Assembly: GCF_018998565.1 (NCBI RefSeq)
Contig: NZ_JAHNZO010000016.1
Span: forward strand, 62,001-126,000
Source of the DNA: Paenibacillus oleatilyticus
Lineage (GTDB): Bacteria; Bacillota; Bacilli; Paenibacillales; NBRC-103111
Reading direction: 5' to 3'
DNA length: 64,000 bases
The position numbers were made by a program, and so were the translations under genes. This document shows, piece by piece, positions 16,471 to 24,287 of the stretch. Within the stretch, counting starts at the first letter, position 1. Each line of letters begins with the position of its first letter. The notes below the pieces were generated by a model, which was not told the origin of the DNA, ran no database searches, and saw only the letters and a program-made list of their open reading frames with translations.

Positions 16471-17091
16471 ATGGACAAGCTCGATCTTGCCAAAACATAT
16501 AAAACTTATTACAAATCCGGATCGGAGCCGGAGCTTGTAGGCTTCGGCGAAGCGCCGTACTTGACGTTTGTCGGTCAGGGCGACCCGAACGGCGAGCGGT
16601 TCGCCCAAGCTACTGCAGCGCTGTACGCAGCTGCTTACGGCGTCAAGGCGCTTGGCAAAGCGCAAGGAACCGATTTTACGGTGCCGAAGCTGGAAGGGCT
16701 GTGGTGGGTGGAATCCAACAAGCCCGCACTGGAGGCCCCGCGGCAGGAATGGCGCTGGAAGCTGCTGATCCGCATGCCCGACTTCGTTACCGGGACCGTG
16801 GCAGCCGAGGCCAAAGAGAAGACGTCCCTGAAGAAAAAAGAGCTGGCCGACGACATCGCTCAAGTGGTGTACGAGACGATGGCCGAAGGGCTGTCCGTGC
16901 AAATGCTTCACATCGGTCCTTACGAGACGGAGCCGGAAACGGTGGAGCGCATGCACGCTTACATGGAGGCGCGCGGACTGGTTCAAAACGGATTGCATCA
17001 TGAAATTTATTTGACCGATCCCCGAAAAACCCCGCCTTCCGGCTGGAAAACGATTCTGCGCTTCCCGGTAGAACAAAGGGACCTGTCCTGA
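16471..17091 (+). CDS. GyrI-like small-molecule-binding domain protein
   Basis: A 206-residue stand-alone GyrI-like protein (SHS2 fold family), with the family motif PYLTFVGQGDPNG near residue 29 and the C-terminal HHEIYLTDPRKTPP box, which is well conserved among these proteins. Related domains bind drugs or xenobiotics, or end AraC-type regulators; here no DNA-binding domain is attached. GAAGAGAGGACGTGCGCGA precedes the ATG. The ligand is unknown. Confidence 0.8.
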   Translation: MDKLDLAKTYKTYYKSGSEPELVGFGEAPYLTFVGQGDPNGERFAQATAALYAAAYGVKALGKAQGTDFTVPKLEGLWWVESNKPALEAPRQEWRWKLLIRMPDFVTGTVAAEAKEKTSLKKKELADDIAQVVYETMAEGLSVQMLHIGPYETEPETVERMHAYMEARGLVQNGLHHEIYLTDPRKTPPSGWKTILRFPVEQRDLS

Positions 17092-17105
17092 TCCGGACGG
17101 TCCCT
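17077..17105 (+). terminator. Hairpin at end of GyrI-like gene
   Basis: AGGGACC (17077-17083) pairs with GGTCCCT (17099-17105), with a nested GTCC/GGAC stem. No T-run follows, so termination is uncertain. Confidence 0.45.
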
Positions 17106-17121
17106 GGTCTGCAGCACGGCG

Positions 17122-17577
17122 CTACAGCATTTCTTTGCGGATAAATGCCGGTACGGCTTCGGCAAAAACGCTCAACGCCCGAGGCAGCTTCGCGATCATC
17201 GGATGCAGCCCGCTGCGCGGCAGCGTGTTGTATTCCTGCGTCAGCGAACGGCGCAGCTTCACAAGCTCCGTCAAAACGGCCGCAACGTCAGCCCCGAACA
17301 CGCCTTCGCCGGCGAGGATCTCGACGATGTCCTCATAGCTGCTGGCGTCCCGCATCATGAATGCGTCGATCAGCAAGCTGCCGACGTCGGTCACCGTCTC
17401 AATCGCCAGATGCAGCGTCCGCTCCTGCGCCAGATGCAGCAGCAGCTCCGAATCCGCTTCCTCTGCGCCGGTCTTTCCCCGGGCTTCCCAAGCGGACTCC
17501 AAGGCAGCGCAAGCTTTCAGTAAATCCGGCACGAACGCCAGCCGGGCATCGATTTGTTCCTGATTGACATAGTACAT
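17122..17577 (-). CDS. yutE: DUF86 / HepT-like protein (YutE homologue)
   Basis: A 151-residue helical protein resembling B. subtilis YutE and other DUF86 (HepT-like) proteins, with the conserved stretch IETVTDVGSLLIDAFMMRD and the following SYEDI. True HepT toxins carry an RX4-6HXY motif and pair with an MNT nucleotidyltransferase; I see neither here, so a toxin role is not supported. The ATG at 17577 has GGAGATAAGCG upstream and is preferred over an open frame reaching 17616. It lies 5 bp after a 35-residue membrane protein gene and downstream of thiD, forming one transcript. Confidence 0.7.
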   Translation of the reverse strand: MYYVNQEQIDARLAFVPDLLKACAALESAWEARGKTGAEEADSELLLHLAQERTLHLAIETVTDVGSLLIDAFMMRDASSYEDIVEILAGEGVFGADVAAVLTELVKLRRSLTQEYNTLPRSGLHPMIAKLPRALSVFAEAVPAFIRKEML

Positions 17578-17582
17578 ATCGC

Positions 17583-17690
17583 TTATCTCCGTTTCTTCTT
17601 TTTCCACTTGGACCACAGCGCGATGGCGGGAAAAAAGGCGATGAGCAGGACGATGAGCAAAACCGCCTGCATCAAGTATTCATAGCTCAT
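17583..17690 (-). CDS. 35-residue membrane protein between thiD and yutE
   Basis: A short ORF with an ATG at 17690 preceded by GAAGGAGCATCCGATAC codes a 35-residue peptide: short polar start, one membrane helix (about residues 6-26) and a strongly basic tail KWKKKKRR. It fits exactly between thiD (22 bp upstream) and yutE (5 bp downstream). Ribosome site, packing and composition support a real gene. Function is unknown. Confidence 0.65.
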   Translation of the reverse strand: MSYEYLMQAVLLIVLLIAFFPAIALWSKWKKKKRR

Positions 17691-17712
17691 GTATCGGATG
17701 CTCCTTCGTCTG

Positions 17713-18522
17713 CTATTCGGCCGCGATGCGCTCGCGCACGTACGCCCAATGGTTCGTCGGACCGTGACCGGCGCCGATGCCGAGCGTATGCCGGATGGCA
17801 AGCGTAATAAATTGCTTGGCCGTATGGGCGGCCTCCAGCAGCGTCTTCCCTTTGGCAAGCTCCGCGCAAATAGCCGCGGAGAAGGTACAGCCTGTCCCAT
17901 GCGTATGCCGGGTTTCGTACCGCTCGGCCGTCAGCAGGTGGAACGCCTCGCCGTCATATAGCACGTCTGTCGGCTCGCCGCTGCGGTGGCCGCCTTTGAC
18001 GATCGCCGCGCCCGCGCCAAATTCTTTGACGATGCGCCGCGCGGCCTCCTTCATGTCCTCTATCGTGGTGATCGAAAGGCCCGTGATCACTTCCGCTTCC
18101 GGGATATTGGGCGTTACAAGCGCGGCCAACGGCAGCAGCCTCTCGCGCAGCGCGTTCTGCGCATTGCCGGCCAGCAGGCTCGCTCCGCCCTTGGCGACCA
18201 TCACCGGGTCCACGACAAGCCGCTTCAATCCGTGCTTGCGGACGCATCCCGCAACCAGCTCGATAATTTCCGGCTGCGACAGCATGCCGGTTTTGGCCGC
18301 GTCCGCTCCGAGATCGGACAGTACGGCGTCAATCTGCTTCTCGATCCCCTCCAGCGGAATATCGTAAATGCCGTGAACGCCCAGCGTGTTCTGCGCAGTG
18401 ATCGCCGTAATCGCGGACATCCCGTACACCTCAAGCATTTGGAACGTTTTCAAATCCGCTTGAATCCCTGCTCCGCCTCCGCTGTCCGAGCCTGCGATCG
18501 TCAATGCTTTGAATATCGTCAT
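17713..18522 (-). CDS. thiD: Hydroxymethylpyrimidine / phosphomethylpyrimidine kinase
   Basis: ThiD phosphorylates hydroxymethylpyrimidine twice in thiamine synthesis; close homologues in Bacilli can also act on pyridoxal. The 269-residue ribokinase-fold protein has the starting motif IAGSDSGGGAGIQADLKTF, the central VVDPVMVAKGG and the active-site HGTGCTFSAAI. GGGAGGCAGGTGCAGC precedes the ATG. It is divergent from tenI-thiO. No TPP riboswitch is visible in the shared 200-base spacer. Confidence 0.93.
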   Translation of the reverse strand: MTIFKALTIAGSDSGGGAGIQADLKTFQMLEVYGMSAITAITAQNTLGVHGIYDIPLEGIEKQIDAVLSDLGADAAKTGMLSQPEIIELVAGCVRKHGLKRLVVDPVMVAKGGASLLAGNAQNALRERLLPLAALVTPNIPEAEVITGLSITTIEDMKEAARRIVKEFGAGAAIVKGGHRSGEPTDVLYDGEAFHLLTAERYETRHTHGTGCTFSAAICAELAKGKTLLEAAHTAKQFITLAIRHTLGIGAGHGPTNHWAYVRERIAAE

Positions 18523-18649
18523 GCTGCACCTGCCTCCCGAATCGCTATACCTTCCATAAGTTTAGTCTTCTCCTTCCCGACCGTCAAGAAGCCCGGTGGA
18601 GTCGCGGCCCCCGGTTCGTGATCATTTTATGACAAGTGGGACAAACGCT

Positions 18650-18679
18650 TTGACGCCGCGGAAGCGAAAGCGTTATGAT
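18650..18679 (+). promoter_or_regulatory. Promoter for tenI-thiO
   Basis: TTGACG at 18650-18655 and TATGAT at 18674-18679, spaced 18 bp, lie about 45 bases before the chosen tenI start. Confidence 0.65.
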
Positions 18680-18720
18680 GAAACTACATTTCAATGGAGA
18701 AAAGGAAGGTCCGATCCCAT

Positions 18721-19365
18721 ATGTCCCGGAGAACCCATGCGCTGCACGTCATTACGACCGGCCGGCAGGAGCTGGAAGAGGTAGCCGCGATTGTGGCCCG
18801 CTGTCCGTTCGAGCTGGTGGACGCGCTGCACATCCGCGAGAAGCACCGCAGCGCCAGCGAGCTGGTGCGCTGGCATGCGCGGCTGAAGCCGCTGCTGCCG
18901 CACACGGCGGTGCTGCTGAACGACCGCCTGGATGCCGCGCTGGCCGCCCGGGCGGACGGCGTACAGCTTACCGGCGGCAGCTTGACGCCGACCGAGGCGC
19001 GGGCCATCGCTCCGCGCGGCATGACGCTCGGCTGCTCCGTCCATTCGGCCGCGGAAGCGGCCGAGGCGGGCCGGCAGGGAGCCGATTACGCGCTCTTCGG
19101 CCATGTGTACGCCACCGGCTCAAAGCCTGGCCTAAAGCCACGCGGCCTGGCCGGATTAACGGAAGCAGTGGAAGCGGCGGACGTGCCGGTACTGGCCATC
19201 GGGGGCATCGAGCCGCATCTCGCGGACGATGTCTTGTCCACCGGCGCGGCCGGCATTGCCGTGCTGTCTTCGGTGCTGCTGCATGCGGACCCGGCGGGAC
19301 AAATTGCCGCATTCCGGGAAGCCCTCGATCGGACGAAGCATACCCCAAGGAGAGGATTGTCATGA
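18721..19365 (+). CDS. tenI: Thiazole tautomerase TenI
   Basis: TenI aromatises the thiazole phosphate carboxylate made by ThiG. The 214-residue TIM barrel carries the TenI form of the loop, YALFGHVYATGSKPGLKPRG, with a His where ThiE proteins have Gly-Pro (GPIFPT), so it is called TenI rather than thiamine phosphate synthase. The ATG at 18721 has AAAGGAAGG ten bases upstream; an in-frame ATG at 18694 has no ribosome site. The stop overlaps the thiO start as ATGA. The partner genes thiS, thiG and thiF usual in this operon are absent here. Confidence 0.85.
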   Translation: MSRRTHALHVITTGRQELEEVAAIVARCPFELVDALHIREKHRSASELVRWHARLKPLLPHTAVLLNDRLDAALAARADGVQLTGGSLTPTEARAIAPRGMTLGCSVHSAAEAAEAGRQGADYALFGHVYATGSKPGLKPRGLAGLTEAVEAADVPVLAIGGIEPHLADDVLSTGAAGIAVLSSVLLHADPAGQIAAFREALDRTKHTPRRGLS

Positions 19366-20510
19366 GTACGGATTCAAGTCATACGGGCGCCAAGCCGACC
19401 GTTATCATCGTCGGCGGCGGCATTATCGGCTGCAGCGCGGCCTACGAGCTCGGCAAGGCGGGCTTTGCCTGCACGCTGATCGAGAAAGGGGCGCTGAATC
19501 AGGAGGCGTCCACCGCCGCCGCAGGGATGCTGGGGGCACAATCCGAAACGCACCGGCCTGGCCCTTACTACGAGCTGTGCCGTCTAAGCCAGCAGCTGTA
19601 CCGCGCCTGGACGGACGAGCTGGAGCAGGTCAGCGGCCTTACGGCGCAGTATGTCGCCGAGGGAATCGTCCGCGCGGCCCTTACGGAAGAAGATGAAGCC
19701 GAGCTGCGCGGCCGCTTGTCGTGGATTCGGGACGCCGAGTGGGTACAGCCTGCGGAAATGCTGGAGCTGGAGCCCGAGCTGACCGCTACCGTGCGCGGCG
19801 GGCTGTATTTGCCTGCCGATCATCACGTGCACCCGGTCTGGCTCGCCAAAACGCTGCAAGCCGCGATAGCGAAGCAGGGCTGCACGATCCGCGAGTGGAC
19901 GCCGGTCATCCGTCTGCTGACGGAGCCCGGAAGCGGCCGAATCCGCGGCGTACAAACGTCGGAAGGCCCGCTGTACGCGGACCTCGTCGTGCTCGCTGCC
20001 GGCGCTTGGAGTCCGGCGTTGACCGAGCCGCTCGGGCTGAGCCTGCCCATGTTCCCGGTCAAAGGCCAGTGCATTTCGCTCAAAACCGAAGCGCCGCTCA
20101 TCCGCTCCACCGTCTTCACCAAAGGCTGCTACGTCGTGCCGAAACGGGACGGCAGCTGTATTGTCGGTGCGACCCAAGCGGAAGCCGGCTTCGACAAGCG
20201 GCCAACCGCCAAAGTCATCGGCGAGCTGCACGCCAAAGCGACAGCGCTGCTGCCGCGGCTGGCCGAGGCCGAATTCGTCTCCACTTGGGCGGGACTGCGG
20301 CCCGGCACGCAGGACGCTCTGCCGTTCCTCGGCACGTGGGACGCTGCGCCCGGCTTGATCTTCGCTACGGGCCATTACCGCAACGGCATTCTGCTCGCAC
20401 CGGCCACCGCGCGGATTGTCGCCGAGCTGGCGCAGGGCCGGCCGACTTCGGCGGACTTGGCGCCGTTCACGCCCGCCCGGGCTGCCGCAGATACAGCCGC
20501 CGTCTTATGA
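19362..20510 (+). CDS. thiO: Glycine oxidase ThiO
   Basis: ThiO oxidises glycine to the iminoacetate used for the thiazole ring. This 382-residue flavoprotein of the DAO family has the FAD motif VIIVGGGIIGCSAAYELG, the EASTAAAGML stretch near residue 50, and the C-terminal TGHYRNGILLAPATA found in ThiO. It begins at the ATG of an ATGA overlap with tenI. The same frame is open upstream through tenI, but that reading is out of frame with TenI and is not a fusion. Its stop overlaps the convergent TPR gene by 6 bp. Confidence 0.92.
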   Translation: MSTDSSHTGAKPTVIIVGGGIIGCSAAYELGKAGFACTLIEKGALNQEASTAAAGMLGAQSETHRPGPYYELCRLSQQLYRAWTDELEQVSGLTAQYVAEGIVRAALTEEDEAELRGRLSWIRDAEWVQPAEMLELEPELTATVRGGLYLPADHHVHPVWLAKTLQAAIAKQGCTIREWTPVIRLLTEPGSGRIRGVQTSEGPLYADLVVLAAGAWSPALTEPLGLSLPMFPVKGQCISLKTEAPLIRSTVFTKGCYVVPKRDGSCIVGATQAEAGFDKRPTAKVIGELHAKATALLPRLAEAEFVSTWAGLRPGTQDALPFLGTWDAAPGLIFATGHYRNGILLAPATARIVAELAQGRPTSADLAPFTPARAAADTAAVL

Positions 20511-21170
20511 TTTCATGCGGGCGAGAAGCGCCCAGCGCCGTTCGTGGCGCCGCTTGTATTTGGGAAGCCCCCGGTATAGTTCCACCGCTTCGCGGAACGC
20601 CCGGCGGGCTTCTTCGTTTCGCCCGAGCCCCCGGTACAGCAGACCGAGCCGATAATACGCTTCGCAGGATGAAGAGTTAACTTCCCCGAACCGCTCCAGA
20701 TACCGGATCGCCTTCTCCGGGTCGTTACCAGCAAAAGCTTCGCCCAGCCGCAAATAAGGCTCGCCGTATTTGACCCGCGGGTTCAGCTCTACCGCACGCA
20801 GCAAGAGGCGTTCGCCTTCCTCCGTCCGTCCCAGCTTCAACTCGCAAATGCCCTGCTCGCTGAGCACGTCCGCGGAATCGTCCATCACTTTCGCCACCTC
20901 AACCAACAGTTCGAGCGCCGCGCCGTATTTTTTTTGCTCCATATAAATTCGGGCGATTTCCAGCTTGGTCGACGTATGGTGCGGATTGAGCCGCAGCTCA
21001 TCCTTCAGCCGGGACAAACGCCGTGCCCGCTTCAGCGGCTGAAAAATGCTCGGGGTCAAGCCGACAAATCGGCGGTCTACCATATACAGGATGATCAGCA
21101 GCACGAGAAAGGCCACAAACGGATTTCCAGTGACCCACCATAATAAAGAAAAGATAAAGACTTTACTCAC
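20505..21170 (-). CDS. Membrane-anchored tetratricopeptide-repeat protein
   Basis: A 221-residue protein with an N-terminal hydrophobic region (about residues 5-30), a basic linker and about four TPR units between residues 60 and 200, seen in repeats such as ADVLSEQGICELKLGRTEEG, EPYLRLGEAFAGNDPEKAI and EAYYRLGLLYRGLGRNEEA. TPR domains bind partner proteins; no enzyme domain is present. It is convergent with thiO and shares no operon. Partner unknown. Confidence 0.8.
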   Translation of the reverse strand: MSKVFIFSLLWWVTGNPFVAFLVLLIILYMVDRRFVGLTPSIFQPLKRARRLSRLKDELRLNPHHTSTKLEIARIYMEQKKYGAALELLVEVAKVMDDSADVLSEQGICELKLGRTEEGERLLLRAVELNPRVKYGEPYLRLGEAFAGNDPEKAIRYLERFGEVNSSSCEAYYRLGLLYRGLGRNEEARRAFREAVELYRGLPKYKRRHERRWALLARMKS

Positions 21171-21335
21171 GCCTGGCGACCTGCCTTTCGCTTATTCTCC
21201 CAACCGATTGTACCACAAATTGACATAAACGGTCAGGCAAAAAATCAGTTGTGAACGTTTCCCGAACAGGCAGGAATTTGCCGGCTGCTTCGCGAATGGT
21301 TTGTCCATGAAGCAATCGGGGGGAACAACCAGTCC

Positions 21336-21611
21336 ATGAGTACAGCAAATGAAGACAAAGCCGCCAAGTGGCAAAAAACGCGGCAGTTGGGCAAAGCGAG
21401 ATATGTCATGTACTACGGCGTTGCCATGTGGGGGATCTCGCTGGCGGTGCTGTTTACGGCAATCGAATGGCTGACACAGCAAACGCTTACGCCGTCCTGG
21501 TTTACGATCCGCATCATCGTATTCGGGATTATCGGATTCTTTATCGCGAACTTCCGTTGGGACGGCAACGAGCGCAAATATGCGCCGCGCCCGACGAGCA
21601 AGAAACGCTGA
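21336..21611 (+). CDS. Small two-helix membrane protein
   Basis: A 91-residue protein with a charged start, two membrane helices (about 24-44 and 55-72) and a basic tail. ATG follows CGGGGGGAACAACC. I do not recognise a family. It is monocistronic, with a terminator shared with the convergent gene. Confidence 0.65.
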   Translation: MSTANEDKAAKWQKTRQLGKARYVMYYGVAMWGISLAVLFTAIEWLTQQTLTPSWFTIRIIVFGIIGFFIANFRWDGNERKYAPRPTSKKR

Positions 21612-21626
21612 GCTGCGCAAAAAAAG

Positions 21627-21668
21627 AAACAGACGGTCACGCCTCAAGGCGCAGACGTCTGTTTTTTG
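21627..21668. terminator. Bidirectional terminator
   Basis: AAACAGACG (21627-21635) pairs with CGTCTGTTT (21656-21664), with A-run and T-run on the two sides, between convergent genes. Confidence 0.85.
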
Positions 21669-21683
21669 TTTCCCGCTGCAGGC

Positions 21684-22046
21684 CTACACCTTTTGCAACC
21701 GCGCTTCCTTCAGCTGCTGCCGGATCTGCTCCCGGACGTCCCCGAAGCTCAAAACCTGCTCCTTGAACGCGTCCCTCGGATTCCAATGCGTCTCTCCCGC
21801 TTCATCCGCGAACAGCTTCTCCGTGACATCAACATAAGCGGCGTGCAAATCATTGTCGTACCAATCGATATCGCGGTCCGCGTCTTTTTCCAGCACCATC
21901 ACCATGTCGTAATCGTTGTCCTGCGACTCTGAAAAAAGCACCACCAGATGCTTGTCCCATCCTTTAACACGCACTTCGACATCCGCGCAAAGCTGGTCGC
22001 CGCGCTCCAACACCCGGCGGCATACCGCATGTTCAATCGGATTCAT
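21684..22046 (-). CDS. Conserved-type hypothetical protein, acidic
   Basis: A soluble acidic protein of 120 residues with no signal peptide or membrane helix. It has an alternation of strands then helices (VEVRVKGWDKHLVVLF; DYDMVMVLEKDAD) and an acidic WYDNDLHAAYVDVTEKLFADE region. AAAGGAAG suits the ATG at 22046 better than the one at 22052. I do not recognise the family. It is divergent from azoR. Confidence 0.65.
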   Translation of the reverse strand: MNPIEHAVCRRVLERGDQLCADVEVRVKGWDKHLVVLFSESQDNDYDMVMVLEKDADRDIDWYDNDLHAAYVDVTEKLFADEAGETHWNPRDAFKEQVLSFGDVREQIRQQLKEARLQKV

Positions 22047-22135
22047 AGCCATTCTTCCTTTCGTCGCTTCGCTGCGGTTAGCTTCCCACTTCCGGAAACC
22101 GGCTATACCTTTTTATTTTAAAATTAAAATAATAC

Positions 22136-22165
22136 TTGACTTTAGTAAGTTACATGTTTTATTAT
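22136..22165 (+). promoter_or_regulatory. Promoter of azoreductase gene
   Basis: TTGACT at 22136-22141 and TATTAT at 22160-22165, spaced 18 bp, about 75 bases before the start codon. Confidence 0.7.
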
Positions 22166-22184
22166 ACTTACATAAAGTAAGTTA
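22139..22184. promoter_or_regulatory. Tandem operator (YodB/HxlR-like) over azoreductase promoter
   Basis: Two related sites, ACTTTAGTAAGTTA (22139-22152) and CATAAAGTAAGTTA (22171-22184), flank the -10; the second forms the inverted repeat ACTTA-N7-TAAGT (22166-22182). The sequence TACTTACATAAAGTA agrees with the reverse complement of the B. subtilis YodB box, as I recall it, at 13 of 15 positions. YodB is a redox-sensing HxlR repressor of an azoreductase gene. No such regulator gene is in the window. Confidence 0.6.
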
Positions 22185-22239
22185 TTAATTTTGATTGACC
22201 CTATACCCTTTTCGCCAAATTAAAGGAGGCTTTATTTTT

Positions 22240-22866
22240 ATGTCCAACGTACTGTTTATTAAAGCGAACGACCGCCCGGCCGATCAAGCCGTCAGCGTAA
22301 AGCTGTATGACGAATTCCTGAAATCGTACCGTGAAGCTAACCCGCAAGACCAAATCACCGAGCTCGACCTGTTTGCAGCCAACCCGCCTTATTACAATTC
22401 CGTCATGATGACCGGCCTGTTCAAGCAAGGCAAAGGCATGGAGCTGACAGCGGAAGAAAAAGCGGCAGCCGATGTTGCCAACGCTTATCTGGATCAATTC
22501 CTGGCCGCGGACAAAGTCGTCTTCGCGTTCCCGCTCTGGAACTTCACGATTCCGGCGCAACTGACGACGTACCTGTACTACCTCTGCCAAGCCGGCAAAA
22601 CGTTTAAATATACGGAGCAAGGGCCGCAAGGTCTCGTTACCGATAAAAAGGTTGCTCTGTTGAACGCGCGCGGCAGCGTTTATTCCGAAGGACCGATGGC
22701 GTCCATTGAAATGTCGCTGAATTATGTTAAAACGATCATGGGCTTCATCGGCGTAACGGATCTGACTACGGTCGTTGTCGAAGGCCACAACCAATTCCCG
22801 GATCGCAATGCAGAAATCGTGCAGGCCGGTCTTCGTCAAGCTGCACAAGCCGCATCCACGTTCTAA
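22240..22866 (+). CDS. azoR: FMN-dependent NADH-azoreductase
   Basis: A 208-residue flavodoxin-like enzyme of the AzoR family, which reduces quinones and azo compounds with NADH and FMN. Visible features are the N-terminal strand with phosphate loop region (LFIKANDRP), the PLWNFTIPAQLTTYLYYLCQAGKTF box typical of AzoR, and the NARGSVYSEGP loop. The frame is open to 22195 but ATG 22240 has AAAGGAGG at the right distance. Operators over the promoter suggest induction by electrophiles or quinones. Confidence 0.92.
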   Translation: MSNVLFIKANDRPADQAVSVKLYDEFLKSYREANPQDQITELDLFAANPPYYNSVMMTGLFKQGKGMELTAEEKAAADVANAYLDQFLAADKVVFAFPLWNFTIPAQLTTYLYYLCQAGKTFKYTEQGPQGLVTDKKVALLNARGSVYSEGPMASIEMSLNYVKTIMGFIGVTDLTTVVVEGHNQFPDRNAEIVQAGLRQAAQAASTF

Positions 22867-22887
22867 TTTCACAGCTGCCTTACACCG

Positions 22888-22917
22888 TCGGCCCCTCCCA
22901 AGGGGCCGATTTTTTTG
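22888..22917 (+). terminator. Intrinsic terminator after azoR
   Basis: TCGGCCCC pairs with GGGGCCGA across a 6-base loop, followed by seven T. Confidence 0.9.
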
Positions 22918-22952
22918 GCCTTGAGCCTAAGTTGCGCTCCGGGCGAATAGGA

Positions 22953-22966
22953 TGTCCTATAGGACA
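22953..22966. promoter_or_regulatory. Perfect 14-bp palindrome upstream of glycolipid operon
   Basis: TGTCCTATAGGACA is a perfect palindrome lying 24 bases upstream of the -35 element of the next operon; a regulator site is likely but cannot be named. Confidence 0.45.
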
Positions 22967-22989
22967 AATCAGAAAATTTACTCAATTTT

Positions 22990-23018
22990 TTGTACCTTTT
23001 CGCAAACTCGTATATGAT
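22990..23018 (+). promoter_or_regulatory. Promoter of glycolipid operon
   Basis: TTGTAC at 22990-22995 and TATGAT at 23013-23018, spaced 17 bp, about 85 bases before the glycosyltransferase start. Confidence 0.65.
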
Positions 23019-23100
23019 AATGATGGGGCCATCTTGCCCTCCTTCCACACTTCACCATTGTTTCGCGAATCTGAATGAGAACTAAGGTGCGTGAAAAACT

Positions 23101-24240
23101 ATGACTGAAGCCAACCCCAACATTTTGATTTTATATGCCAGCTATGGCGACGGACATCTCCAGGTCGCCAAGGCGCTGCAGCAGCGTTTTGCCCGCTTGG
23201 GCATCGAACGGGTCAAGCTTGTGGACCTGCTTGCGGAAGCCCATCCCTTCATGAACGCCGTTACCCGTTACGTTTATCTGAAGAGCTCTACCCTGGGGCC
23301 GGATTTATACGGCTGGAGCTTTTATTTGACCCAGCATTTAAGGCATGATACGGCGTTTACCAAATGGCTGAACCGGTTCGGCACGCGCAAATTCAAGCAA
23401 ATGCTGCAGGCCGAGCGGCCCGATGCGGTTATTTATACGTTTCCGCTGCCGGTCGTTTCGGGGCTGACGTCTCGCCATGGCACGGCCGTTCGGACGTATA
23501 CCATCTTAACCGACTTTGTCCTTCACCAGCGCTGGATTCATCCGGATATCGATAAATATTACGTAGCCACGGAGCAGCTAAAGCGGCAAATCGCCGCTTC
23601 CGGTGTGCCGGAGCACCGCATCGAGGTGAGCGGAATCCCGCTCCGCAGCGCGTTCAGTGAGCCGATCCGGCGGCAAGATGTTTGCCGGAAATACGGCATT
23701 GAGCCTTCCAAGCCGGTCGTTTGCCTGATGGCCGGAGCCTACGGCGTCTTGAAGCACATCAGCCGGATGGGGCATGCGCTGCTCGGGTTGGATGACATCG
23801 AGCTTGTCTTTGTGTGCGGCAGAAACAAACCGCTTAAGGAGCAGATCGAAGCGTCGTTTGCACGCCATCCCCGCGTCCGCATTCTCGGTTATGTGGAGCA
23901 CATTCACGAGCTTATGGCGATCTCGTCGTGCTTAATTACGAAAGCCGGAGGCATTACGCTCTCGGAAGCTCTGGCCATGCGCCTGCCGGTTATCGTTTTC
24001 CGTCCCCTCCCGGGCCAGGAGAAAGAAAATGCCCGCTTCCTGGCGCAGCAAGGAGCAGTCGAAATTGCGCAGCGCCCCGATGAGTTAACTTCGCTCGTGA
24101 AGCGGATCGTCTCGCTCCCCGGCCAAGCGGAACGAATGAAGGCCGTCATGGAGAAATTGTACAGCGGAAATGCGGCGGACTCCGTCGTCTCGGATATGCT
24201 CGAAGGTCTCTCCCGAACCAATTCCGGACTTTTCGGGTAG
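23101..24240 (+). CDS. UgtP/MGDG-synthase-like lipid glycosyltransferase
   Basis: A 379-residue GT28-type enzyme. The N-terminal half has the MGDG-synthase motif ILYASYGDGHLQVAKALQQ and FVLHQRWIHPDIDKYYV; the C-terminal half has the nucleotide-sugar loop TKAGGITLSEALAMRLPVI and the FRPLPGQEKENARFL motif shared with UgtP and MurG. Such enzymes add sugar to diacylglycerol or related lipids on the inner face of the membrane. It is the first of three packed genes with an MFS protein and a polysaccharide deacetylase, suggesting that the glycolipid is then flipped and deacetylated. Acceptor and sugar are not determined. Confidence 0.85.
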   Translation: MTEANPNILILYASYGDGHLQVAKALQQRFARLGIERVKLVDLLAEAHPFMNAVTRYVYLKSSTLGPDLYGWSFYLTQHLRHDTAFTKWLNRFGTRKFKQMLQAERPDAVIYTFPLPVVSGLTSRHGTAVRTYTILTDFVLHQRWIHPDIDKYYVATEQLKRQIAASGVPEHRIEVSGIPLRSAFSEPIRRQDVCRKYGIEPSKPVVCLMAGAYGVLKHISRMGHALLGLDDIELVFVCGRNKPLKEQIEASFARHPRVRILGYVEHIHELMAISSCLITKAGGITLSEALAMRLPVIVFRPLPGQEKENARFLAQQGAVEIAQRPDELTSLVKRIVSLPGQAERMKAVMEKLYSGNAADSVVSDMLEGLSRTNSGLFG

Positions 24241-24287
24241 AGCGGGAGCTCGGCTTTTGCTTGTCATCCAGGAGGTGTATTGGTCAG

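Noticed and set aside
17122-17577. HepT-type toxin of a toxin-antitoxin pair.
   Set aside because: No RX4-6HXY motif and no MNT nucleotidyltransferase gene alongside; it fits the YutE-like group better.
18523-18720. TPP riboswitch between thiD and tenI.
   Set aside because: Neither the CTGAGA nor the ACCTGATCTGG-type core is present on either strand.
18675-20510. A 611-residue open frame that could be read as a TenI-ThiO fusion.
   Set aside because: Its first 229 residues are tenI read in the wrong frame. TenI has its own frame with motifs and stops at 19365, and thiO has its own ATG overlapping it.
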